Positions 48,493-57,644 of a DNA stretch of 64,000 nucleotides are shown here, piece after piece. The DNA lies in NCBI RefSeq assembly GCF_000003195.3, contig NC_012872.2, forward strand, positions 22,654,066 to 22,718,065, read 5' to 3'. This stretch comes from Sorghum bicolor. Taxonomy: Eukaryota; Streptophyta; Magnoliopsida; Poales; Poaceae. A program made the position numbers and the translations under genes. The notes beneath the pieces were generated by a model, which had not been told where the DNA came from, searched no databases, and was given only the letters and a program-made list of their open reading frames with translations. The first letter of the stretch is position 1. Every line of letters begins with the position of its first letter.

Positions 48493-48580
48493 GCTGATAA
48501 CATTCCTATTGGCTGAATTAAAAGTGTATCTGGGGCCGGGCGTAATGTTTTAAAACGATGCCGATAACAGTCCTATCGGC
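48493..48580. promoter_or_regulatory. Two stem-loops between pol and the antisense gene, element C
   Basis: Copy 2 (48560-48580) has arms GCCGATA and TATCGGC around a 7-base loop; copy 1 (48493-48513) is a decayed version (GCTGATA and TATTGGC). Element F has both copies perfect at 60888-60908 and 60957-60977. They sit 10-100 bp after the pol stop and 50-140 bp before the stop of the antisense gene. Confidence 0.6.
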
Positions 48581-48631
48581 TGGACCAAAATGATTATAAC
48601 AAAGAAGCAAAGAACGCTGCTGATGAAGAGT

Positions 48632-51600
48632 TTACATGTTCAACAGCGCCTGGATTGTCGATATGGCACGGAGACGGATCTGGTTGGCTTCTTCTATCTC
48701 CTTCACGTCATCATCGGTAGAACCTTCCACTGGCTTCAGTTTCTTCTTCATCTGCAGTGCTTTACAGGCCTGGATGTTTCGCTCTTGTTCGAGAGTCTGG
48801 ATTGCTTCAGGCAGTTGGCTTTCTTCCTGTTGAGCTTGAGACAGAGCTTCTTCCACTTGTTTGAGTTCAGCCAATAGAGTTTCCCTTCTCGCCGATAGAT
48901 TAGAGATCTTTTGCTTCAGTTCGTCTCCTGAGGATTTCAGAATGCCGATGCTCTTATGCTTCACTTTCATCATCTCCTCAGAGAGCTAAGCGTGAGTAGC
49001 TCTATCGGCAAGACGCTAGGCAGCCTTTTGATACTGCAGCTGACGACTCTCTAAGTGTGCAGCCTAAAAAAGAACTTCCTTGGCATCGACAGGGATTTGA
49101 CCTCTGAGAGCCCTGAACAGAGCTTTGGCCGGATCATAGTCATCGACCAATTGCGCTGTGTCTTGATGAAGAAGGGCTGGCAGATCCGCCAGCTTTGTTC
49201 TGATCTCTGCCGATGATGAGATTCTGACTGCCCGAGAAGAACTTGCTTCCTCACCTTCATCTTTAGAGATCTCGATGGCAAAGGAAAATAGGCTGTCAGG
49301 GGAATCTTGTTCCTGAAAAAGGAGACCGAATAAGTTATTTTGTGATCAAGTACCAATAACAATAAAGATAAAGATGGGGTGACTTGCTTCAGAGCTATCT
49401 CTTGCCTCTGACTAGTTGAAGCCGATGGAATCACAGGCTGATCGGCTGAAGTTGCCGATGAAACTATGTCAGCTGAAAGATTGACAAAAGTGATTAACAA
49501 AATGGAAAAATAGGTTCATCGACAATAAATGGAAAGTATGTTACCTTGATGGGGTGCATTGCTTGTCTGAATCGAGGAGACTACCGGTGCTATGACTAGG
49601 TTAGTTGGATCGGCGGTCTGCTCGTGTACAACAGCCGGTGTTTCCTCTGGCTGAGGTACCCCTGGCTGGAGCTCTTCTATTTGGGGTTCTTCTTGTGGCT
49701 GAGAAGGAGATGGCATCCGCTGTGTCTGGGCTTTTGGAGAAGAAGGGTATGATTCTACCGGGATCGGAGATACTAGGGGAGGAGAAGGCGTTGCTGTTCT
49801 CTGGCGCTTTGATTGCAATCTGGTACTCTTGGAACCCTTTCTCTTCGGTTAACTAGACTGGGGGGCATCGGCAGTCGCACTTTTGGTCTTTGCCGATGTA
49901 CTAGTGTGCTGATACAACAAGCGAGAAGTTTATAAGTACAGGTGTAATAAGTATAGGAATGGAATCGGTATAAGTTGAAGCACTTGAGAATTTACATTGA
50001 AGGCTTGTGCTAGGGTAGTGGCCGCTACCGATGGAGATGTTCTTATTCGTTTGGTAGTAACTTTCTTGAGGCGTACACCCCGATGCATTATAGCAGCTAG
50101 AGTTGGAGCGTTGTTGTCGATCAAAGAGATCGGGCCCGACGGAAGAAGCTTAATCAGCTTACCGCTCCTGCTGACAAATGGGGGCGTGTCATCGACCTGC
50201 ATATAACAAGGAGGTAAGATGAAAGTGAAAATGAAAGGATTGAGGTCGGCTCAGGAGTACTTATAGTGTTATCGGGGACTTTGTATTGAGGGTCGATCAT
50301 GCCACGGTATGTAAGAGCCGATCTACAGAACATGTGCTCTTTCCATTCTTCCCACCACTGTTTGTATGCCTGAGTGATGAAGAGAGCTAGGATCCAAGCC
50401 GATAAATCAACATCTGTATCGGCATTTGGTGGGAGTTGGGCTACCCTGATCCATTCCAGATGGCTGGTGATAATCTCCCTCGGCTTTATCACACCGGTGT
50501 AACAAAGTGCAATCGGCAGTTGGCCGAAAGCCAGTTGACGAGCTAGTGCCGATGGGTTGTAGAACTCATAAGTCAGATTTGAAGCTTTCCCACTGCCGAA
50601 GAAATTCACCAGTATAGCTCTAGGAGTGATAATTGCCATCATCACCTCATGGTTCTTGTTGAGAGCATCATTGAAGGGATGGAAAGTCAGAGAGAATCTG
50701 GTGTCTGGGTCTTCATAGGGCATCCATGCCTGCTGTTCCCTGGTCAAACCCTCATACAGAGTTTGGAAGAATCAGCTAACCTAGTCTGCGTTGCCACCTG
50801 TACCAGGTAAAACTATGGCACATTCGCCATAATTCAGAGGGGAACGAGTTGCCGATTCCTCTTCACCCAGTTCATGATCCTCGGCTATATCCCTGGGGAA
50901 ACGCTGTGCAAAGAGGTCGAACTCAAGGCGCTTGTGCATGTGGAGAGTAAGCCACATGTTGATGAACCACCAGGGGCCCCCTAAGTTGCCAATGGGTTGA
51001 CCAAGCAGTAGTTTCTGGGCTACCTGGTGGAGGAGGTGATAGGCCGAACCAAGAAAGTATCGGCCGAGAGGAAATCGGCCGCCATTGGCTAATCTTTCTG
51101 CTGCCGATAGGTAAACCGAAGTTGGTCCTACCGATCGACCACAGAAAATGAATTTGTCCAGCCACATGTTCAGAAAGGTGGTCTATTCCTTCACATTAAC
51201 TGGGCTTGTTCTTGGATACTTCTGAATATACCCAGACCAACCACCGATAGAACGAGTTTCCACCTTAGCGCTGGGTTTGGTGTCAAACAGGTGGGTGGTA
51301 TCGGCAGAGGATATATCTAAGCCGGTGAGCATAAGCACATCGGCAAGTGTCGGAGAAGCAGGGCCATGGCCAAACACAAAAGCATTAAGGGTGTCTGACC
51401 AAAAATATGAAGCAGCGATCAGCAGTGATTCATTTCTCTCCATATCGGCAAGGGACAATCTAATGCACTGATCTTGTTTCCCTTCACTCCATTGAACCTC
51501 ATTTGAGTTACTGACTCTCAGGAACCAATCTTTCCATCCTTTGGTAGGACTAGGCTAGGAACGGAAAGCATCTTTCCATAGATCTAAAGAAAAAATTCTC

Positions 51601-51856
51601 AGCTCTAAAAGGGATTCTGTTTGTCTCTGCGTTTATAAGATCGGTGGGATCCAAGTTTCCTAGAGGACCGAGACATTGGAGATGGGGCTGATCGGTAGGA
51701 ATAACGATCTTATCGGCGAAATCCTAGAAATTTTTGAAAAGCAGAACAAAAAGAAAAGGGATTCGGTAAGACAGATTGTGGATGAACAGGGGTACAATAA
51801 AAGTATGGGAAGAAGAGCAGTACGCTGACCTCAGGGACGATGAAGTTGATGGCCAT
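48632..51856 (-). pseudogene. Antisense six-exon gene with plant mobile domain and coiled coil, element C
   Basis: Exons on the minus strand: 51856-51830, 51723-50265, 50196-49996, 49908-49545, 49472-49384, 49312-48632. Introns are 68-106 bp, all end in AG, and every junction keeps phase. Exon 1 starts MAINFIVPE. Exon 2 holds a PMD, the aminotransferase-like plant mobile domain (GWKDWFLRV, ASYFWSDTLNAFVFGHG, TLADVLMLTGLD, WLDKFIFCG, QWWEEWKEHM). Exons 3-5 are Pro/Gln/Ser-rich with a basic KRKG patch. Exon 6 is a long coiled coil (LSARRETLLAELKQVEEAL). PMD proteins such as MAIN act in silencing and genome stability in plants; the role here is unknown. Damage: TAG near 51549, 51183, 50781, TGA soon after, TAA at 49849, stops in exon 6, an indel near 51600, and donor 2 is AT instead of GT. 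Confidence 0.78.
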
Positions 51857-52414
51857 CTCCTTGCAGGGAAGAAGATTGAAAACTTGGGAGTTGTTGTAGG
51901 AAGTTCTTGTTGGAGTTCTTGGAGCTCTCGAACAGTGCCGCCACCAGGAAAGCAGAGTTGGGGCTATAGAATGATGCGATGGAGAAGGAGTCCCCGAGAA
52001 GGAAGTATTTATAGGACAAAACGGGCAAGGGCAATTTTGACTTATCTCCTCGCCGTATCCGTGAAATCCGAGGATACTCAGGTGGATATGGTAACTGTTC
52101 GCACGGTAATCAAGGGATTGCGCTGGTGATTTGACAGAAAGCGGTCATAATCAGGAGATATTTCACTGTGCGGGATTTCTTGGTCGGTCCATCGGCAGTT
52201 CCCTCTAACGGTAATATTGCCGATGAGCGCATAAAGTGGAGAGATCCCGTTTGGAAGGTTGAGGAATTCGAGGAACCTGCAGGAGAATCGGGCCAATGTT
52301 GTTCAGGTTTAAACGGTCGGTTACCAAATTGGGAGGATTAACTGCGGGAAGGCATCATTACTGCAGTGAATTTTGGAGCATTAATGATTTCATACTCCAA
52401 AATTGGGGGGCATG
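51460..52414. other. 3' region of element C: promoter and first exon of the antisense gene, no sense gene
   Basis: Besides the antisense exons 1-2 ends and TATA box, no sense-strand gene is supported. The plus ORF 51776-52129 is the shadow of the antisense leader and exon 1. 52020-52398 is non-coding, with scattered GCCGAT words. A purine run (TTGGGGGGCATG, about 52403-52414) next to the right LTR is the PPT. Confidence 0.65.
52006..52013 (-). promoter_or_regulatory. TATA box of the antisense PMD gene
   Basis: The minus strand reads CCTATAAATACTTCC. It lies 150 bp upstream of the exon 1 ATG (51856) and about 400 bp inside the 3' LTR, so the gene would be transcribed toward pol from its own promoter. 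Confidence 0.6.
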
Positions 52415-53130
52415 TGTTGACACCGTTTTTGGACACGTACCCAGAGACCAGTAGAGTATAGATCAGCAAGTGGAGCAATGGTAACTAACCTACAGAAGAG
52501 TTGCCGATGAGGATAGTTGCCGATGAAGAGACGATTGAATATGACTAAGTCCAGAGGTGGTGACGTGTTCTTGCCGATGATTAATATTGGTGTTTGCCGA
52601 TGCCTATAACAGGAAGACTCCCGATGACTCTGAAGGGAAGCGTGGAGGTTGCCGATTGATCTGTGGTGGTGTTCCGGTCGGTTACGAAGTGGTGGTTTTA
52701 TGTTTTCCTTAGTTATTTAAATTCATTTTGTATACGGATTCTGTTTAATTTGGAATTTAAGTCCTAGTCATGTCTGATTGTAGCTCTTTGAGCAGGGTAT
52801 AAATGTAGACCCTAGGGCCTTGTAATAAGACATCTATCAATCAATCAAACACAAGTTTTTACTCATATTCCAGCATCTACTTTTTCGACGACTTCGTCAT
52901 ATTTTCCTTTTTACTATGAGTTCTTAAGGATCCATCGACTTAAGCTTGGCGTATTCTCGAGTTCCGCGTGATCACCTCTTGGCCGTGACATCCGGGCGCA
53001 TCGCTGTTGTCGGGACCAAAGTGGTCAAGTTATCACCTTTGCCGATAGTAAGGTCAAATCGGCTGGCAGGACTTAATGTTTGAAACGGGTATTAGCCCTT
53101 TGTGTTTGCAGATCCACTTTTGCACCAACA
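52415..53130 (+). repeat. 3' LTR of element C (716 bp)
   Basis: Same length and ends as 27032-27747, TATA box at 52798-52804. About eight CCGAT/ATCGG words by eye. Confidence 0.93.
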
Positions 53131-53135
53131 GACCC
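53131..53135. repeat. Target-site duplication (right) of element C
   Basis: GACCC directly after CACCAACA, matching 27027-27031. Confidence 0.9.
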
Positions 53136-53537
53136 ATCATAGTCGATACCCCCTCAGGGGCTAGCAGGGGAGGACCCCCCCAATGTCTAAAAAACTAAGA
53201 GTTTTTTTCCTTTCCTACCGGTAAACCTTGCACGGTCAAGTAGTAGAAGCACCTCGAGCCCCTTAAGGGCCGAGAGACAACGAGCCTGAGAACTCCTACA
53301 CCCTCGGGCTATGGTAACTCTACTCGCTCCCTCACCCTCGAGGCAATCGAGGTCGCCTTAACAAAAGACCAAACGAAGAATACAAACATAGGCAGAAAAG
53401 GAAACGAAGGAACCTCGAGCGGAAAGACAGGCAAATATTCACAGATCTATAAACCGCTTAAAGAACACAGTATCACTTAAGACAGAATAATAAGTACTGT
53501 ACAAGGGGCCTTAGCACCCAAAGTAGGCTCGCAGGCC
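53136..53537 (+). other. 3' spacer of element A, right of the element C insertion
   Basis: Non-coding continuation of 26888-27031, rich in CTCGAG-type words. It leads to the stop of the antisense ORF at 53538. Confidence 0.65.
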
Positions 53538-54224
53538 TCAGTCTGCATCTCGGCCCTCACCACCATCGTCCGCGCCCGAGCTAGTCTCAGGAGGAAGTAC
53601 TTCCGGCTCGAACAGCCTCGCTAGCCTTTCCCTAGGAGCCTCCGCGTCGTCGATCAAGGTGTGGAGCCTCTCCTCGTTCTCCGCATCGGTCTTGGAGATG
53701 TTGGTGACGAAGCCGTGGGACACCACCTCCATATCGTAGGAAAAACCCAAGCAGACAACCGCCATCGCTCGCTTCACCCCGGTATGAAGGGCGTCCCGCA
53801 CCCGGTCCCTCAGCATAGCACCTAGATAGCATAGCTGATCGACCAGTGCATCTCCTCGAGCCACCTCCCTCGACTCGTCCACGGGTTCGAGCTCCCAAGA
53901 GGCCGAGAGATCGCTTATCGTCGTCCGCAGCTGACGGTTCAAAGCGACCTCCCCCTCGAGCTGAGCCTTGGTGGAGCAGGCCTCGACTTGAGCAGCAAGC
54001 AGCTCATCTTTAAGCCCTACAAGGACCGACACGGAGAAGTTAGGTAACACAAAGCACACCTCGGAAAGGAAACTCGATAATAGAAACATATCGTGAATCC
54101 TCTCCTCCAGAGCCGTATTTTCACCGACCAAGTTGGTGTTGGCCCTCTCAATCTCCTTGTAGGAGCGCGCCAGATCGGTGTTGGTAACGCGCAGGTCCTC
54201 GATCACCTTGCCCACTTGCGCCAT
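53538..54224 (-). CDS. Antisense ORF of element A, coiled-coil protein (fragment)
   Basis: A 228-codon frame on the strand opposite to gag-pol: MAQVGKVIEDLRVTNTDLAR, heptad-rich coiled-coil stretches (about residues 1-45 and 70-115), and an acidic C-terminus (SSGADDGGEGRDAD). Residues about 45-68 (MFLLSSFLSEVCFVLPNFS) are hydrophobic, unlike the rest, and end at TTGTAG then GGCTTAAAG; I suspect a retained intron rather than a membrane segment. Antisense ORFs between pol and the 3' LTR are known in Tat-lineage elements. The 5' end of the gene is probably lost at the junction with element F (about 54232-54240), so the ATG may be internal. It shows no similarity by eye to the PMD gene of C and F apart from the coiled coil. 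Confidence 0.55.
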   Translation of the reverse strand: MAQVGKVIEDLRVTNTDLARSYKEIERANTNLVGENTALEERIHDMFLLSSFLSEVCFVLPNFSVSVLVGLKDELLAAQVEACSTKAQLEGEVALNRQLRTTISDLSASWELEPVDESREVARGDALVDQLCYLGAMLRDRVRDALHTGVKRAMAVVCLGFSYDMEVVSHGFVTNISKTDAENEERLHTLIDDAEAPRERLARLFEPEVLPPETSSGADDGGEGRDAD

Positions 54225-54237
54225 AGCTCCCTAATAC

Positions 54238-56960
54238 GAGCGTTGATTAACCAAGCTGGTGTACTGTCTAATACGGTTTTCAATGCCGTGGCAAGAACTT
54301 TCAAGGAAGGGCAAATCCCACCAGATTATGTGGGCCCCTCCCATCATCAGCCAACGGCACCAGAGGTCACGGCTCCATCGGCTGCCTTGACGAATGCAAG
54401 TGCACAGTCTGCCGTCCCTCCAAGTACATTGGGGACTACTGGTGCACTATCTATGCCGATGGCAACCAACCCACAAATTTCAGTTGGGCAGCATAAACTG
54501 ACAACAGATATGTTGGCATCGGCAATGTCAGGGTTGACTCTTCCTCCCAACTGGTGGGGTTATGGTATGCCTCCAGAGTTGACGCCGGGAACATCACAAA
54601 TAACTGACATGAGGGGCAAAACTCCTATGACATCGGCACCTCCCAATGCGGCGGTGAACCAGAGTCCTCGGTATACCACAACTACTACTGCAAGGCCTCA
54701 CACTGGAAATCCTCAAGATCCAATGTTCCAGATGCCCAACGCATCGGCAGAGTCAATGCTGATGCAACAGAGGCCTATGGCCCAGTTGGGGTATGTCAAT
54801 TCAACGACGGTACCCAATTACCAATCATCGGCAGCACCTATGCCGATGAACGCTAATAATGGATGGCTTGGACAGCAAGCCTTTCCACAATCGCCCCAGC
54901 AGGGTTATCAGACTACAGGGTTCCAGCAGGGGCAGGTCTATCTCGGGTTCCAAGGTCAGGGGATTCCCAACCAGCCAATGAATTTTGGACAGCAACTCGG
55001 AGGACAGCCAATCGGCGGACAGCAGTTTGGTGGTCCGCAGATTGGAGGACAGGTGACCAATACAATGTTCCATGCAGATCACATCCCGAACAGACACGTG
55101 GAGGTTCGCCACCAAGTGCCAGATCCGCAGCCGCCTCATCGGCAAGATGCCGATGCGTATTGGGCCGATAAGATTGCTGAAGTAATGAGGGAACAATTTG
55201 GGATAAAACCCAAAGTCAACACTTATTCTTATCGGACACCGTATCCTCCAGCGTATGATTTGATCCCGCTTCCACATCGGTACAAGGTACCGGATTTTAC
55301 AAAGTTTTCCGGACAGGACGACACGTCAACCATGGAGCATGTCAACAGGTTCATTATTCAATGTGGAGAGGCTAGTAACAGGGACGAATTGAGGGTTCGT
55401 CTATTTTCATCATCATTGTCTGGATCGGCCTTTACTTGGTTCATATCATTACCTCCCAACTCAGTAATTACTTGGGCCGATCTAGAGAAGCAATTCCACA
55501 AATACTTCTTCTCGGGGGTTCATGAGAAGAAGATCACCGACTTGGTCAAGTTGAGGCAACGTAATGATGAGTCGGTTGAGGGATTCGTGCAGAGGATACG
55601 AGAGGTCAAGAATAAATGCTATAGCCTGGTTCTGGATGATCGGCAGCTAGCCGATTTGGCTTTCCAGGGTTTGTTGCCACATATCATGGATAAGTATGCC
55701 TCTCAGGAGTTCGAAAGTTTAAGTCATTTGGTGCAGAGGATATCTGATCAAGACATCAAGCCTTTCGAGCCTAAGAGGGCATGGAATAAGAAAGTGTCAT
55801 TTGTTGATGAAGCAACAAGCTCAGATTCCGATGAGGAACCAGTAATCGGTTTGGCAGAGTGGGTAAAAAACAAGAAGCCGATGTCTTGTCCTTTTGGGTA
55901 GAAGGAACCAGAGATTTTTGCCTTTGACACCGCCAAGGCCGATAGGATATTTGACTTTCTACTTCAGGAAGGTCAAATCAAACTGTCACCTAACCATGTG
56001 ATCCCATCGGCAGAAGAGTTGAAGAGGATGAGATATTGCAAGTGGCATAATGCAACTTCACATGACACCAACGAGTGCAAAGTATTCAGACAGCAGCTGC
56101 AATCGGCTATAGAGTCAGGGAGAATCAAGTTTGACAGTTCCAAAGCCCAGAAGCCGATGAAGATAGACCAACATCCTTTCCCGACAGACATGTTGGATGC
56201 TAAGGGGAAGGCTAAGGTATTAACGTCGGAGACAACTGAGAAGAGTGCATCGGTAGATCCTCAGCATCAAGTTACTACTGCCGATGCAAGAAGTAAGGGC
56301 TTGGTCCAGGAAGGAACTAGCTCAGGAAGGCTTCCTCGATCTGGTATCGTCATAACTCATAGAAGGCCTCGAGAAAAATGGCAACAACGGGAAGATCGGT
56401 ATCGGCGCCAGCAGGAAGATTATCAACGGGAAGAAGAAAGCCGCCGACAGGAGTGGAATCGGCACAGGGATCATTGGAATTGTCCATTCTTCATCCATTG
56501 TTGGGAGGAAAATATCAAGCTTCCTACTGTCAGAGACTGCCCTGAATGCAACGGTTATGATCGGTACGATAGGATCGATCGACATTATCATGATGACGAA
56601 CGGCGAGCTAATGGGCCGATCAGAGGAAGGGTGTCAGTTCATGACCGGCTGGGGGGCAGATTCAGTGGGCACAACAGACTTAGTGACCGTGTCCAGTATT
56701 TTCCCAGGAACCAAGAGGAGCTCGAAGGAATGGCTGATGCGCGGGTTCCCGATGAATTCATATTTTGCAGGGATGCTAACACGCATCGTATGGAGTCAAG
56801 GGAGAACCGACGCCTGACGGCAAGGCAAAGGCCACTTCCTCCATGGTGCCCTCGAGGATTAACCAAGACACAGAAAAGGAGATTGCAACGAGAAAGGCAA
56901 GAGGAGCTAAACAAGGGAGAGAACTCTGGAAGTCGGCAGCCGTCAGACACTAAGAGGTAA
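54238..56960 (+). pseudogene. gag of element F, 5'-truncated
   Basis: The frame starts inside gag at the junction with element A, so there is no native start. It runs with one TAG (55899-55901) to a stop at 56958-56960. A Pro/Gln/Met-rich N-terminal region includes a Gly-Gln repeat (QPIGGQQFGGPQIGGQ, about 55007-55055). The capsid-like domain follows (VNRFIIQCGEASN, FTWFISLPPNSVITW). Next come a CHHC knuckle (YCKWHNATSHDTNEC), a second Cys motif (CPFFIHC, DCPEC) and a basic tail. It is the structural protein of the C family. Confidence 0.83.
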
Positions 56961-57059
56961 GGTCCATCGGCAGGCGTCAACATGGTCTTCATGTTGCCGA
57001 TGGAGTTTCTTGCACCAGCCAGTGACGATGAGTTGGAATTTTCTGATCAGATAGCTTAG

Positions 57060-57644
57060 TTGGCTCTGGATCCGATGACGGCTATCTTTGAGAAACCTGC
57101 CGATGACGAGAGGCAGCATCTTAAAGCTTTGTTCCTCAAAGGAAGGGTTGATGGGCAGCCAATGACCAAGATCCTAGTTGATGGTGGAGCTGCTATTAAT
57201 ATTATGCCGTATGCAGTATATCGGAAGCTTGGGAAAGGGGATCAAGATTTGACCAAGACCGATATGATGCTCAAAGACTTTGAAGGAAACGTGTCTCCAG
57301 TCAAGGGGGCGATATGTGCAGAGTTGACCATCGGCAGCAAAACCTTGCCGACAACTTTTTTCGTGATCAGCGGAAAAGGTGCCTACAATTTATTATTGGG
57401 GAGAGATTGGATTCATGCCAATTGTTGTGTCCCATCTACAATGCATCAGTGCTTGGTTCAGTGGGTAGGTGACAAGATTGAGATCGTCCCAGGAGATTCT
57501 TCTTATGTTATCGCATCGGCAGAAGCGGATACTTACGAAAGGACCAGGTGCATTTCAGGAGAAGTTTGGGAGAAAGATTTTCTCAAAGTTGCCGATTATG
57601 AGATTCCACCGATCCAAGCAGTCGGTTCTGACGACGGTTTTTAA
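57060..57644 (+). CDS. Protease of element F
   Basis: It lies in the same frame as gag after a TAG at about 57057-57059. Active site ILVDGGAAINIMPY (DGG form), then GAYNLLLGRDWIHA, are intact. It ends with TAA at 57642-57644, whose last A is also the A of the pol ATG (TAATG). The same overlap occurs in C (31395-31399), so the gag-protease to pol step by -1 frame appears to be native to the family. A native start is not expected, since protease would be made as Gag-protease. Confidence 0.8.
   Translation: MALDPMTAIFEKPADDERQHLKALFLKGRVDGQPMTKILVDGGAAINIMPYAVYRKLGKGDQDLTKTDMMLKDFEGNVSPVKGAICAELTIGSKTLPTTFFVISGKGAYNLLLGRDWIHANCCVPSTMHQCLVQWVGDKIEIVPGDSSYVIASAEADTYERTRCISGEVWEKDFLKVADYEIPPIQAVGSDDGF

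Larger units (their letters stand above)
27032..53130 (+). mobile_element. Element C: Tat-lineage Ty3/gypsy element with antisense PMD gene, interrupted
   Basis: C spans 26,099 bp, of which about 12.2 kb is its own; the rest is D plus E inserted in RT (31902-45754). Order: LTR, PBS, gag, protease, RT, RNase H, archaeal-type RNase H, integrase, paired stem-loops, a six-exon antisense gene, PPT, LTR. Both LTRs are 716 bp and begin TGTTGACACC and end CACCAACA. The two LTRs differ by several percent in the first 150 bp, so insertion is older than that of B. Every ORF is broken. The whole element is unusually rich in CCGAT/ATCGG. Confidence 0.92.
2030..54237 (+). mobile_element. Element A: outer Tat-lineage Ty3/gypsy element, decayed and interrupted
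   Basis: A is the backbone into which two large elements inserted. Its own DNA is 2030-3246 (gag 5' part), 22257-27031 (gag 3' part, protease, RT, RNase H, second RNase H, integrase, 3' spacer) and 53131-54237 (3' spacer with an antisense ORF). The three blocks join exactly when the inserted elements and one copy of each target-site duplication (TCCAC, GACCC) are removed: gag reads through at 3246/22262 and the spacer at 27031/53136. A second, archaeal-type RNase H between the usual RNase H and integrase, plus a Gag of the RIRE2/cinful kind, places it in the Tat lineage. Neither LTR is recognisable: the 5' end abuts the probable LTR at 2029 and the 3' end is fused to element F. Many stops and frameshifts show it is long dead. 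Confidence 0.8.

Noticed and set aside
51776..52129. Sense ORF before the 3' LTR of C
   Set aside because: It overlaps the antisense TATA box, leader and first exon, has no motif and is not placed like a retrotransposon gene.
54093..54240. N-terminal extension of the F gag ORF
   Set aside because: The first 48 codons are read from the opposite strand of element A's antisense ORF; the true homology to gag starts at about 54238.
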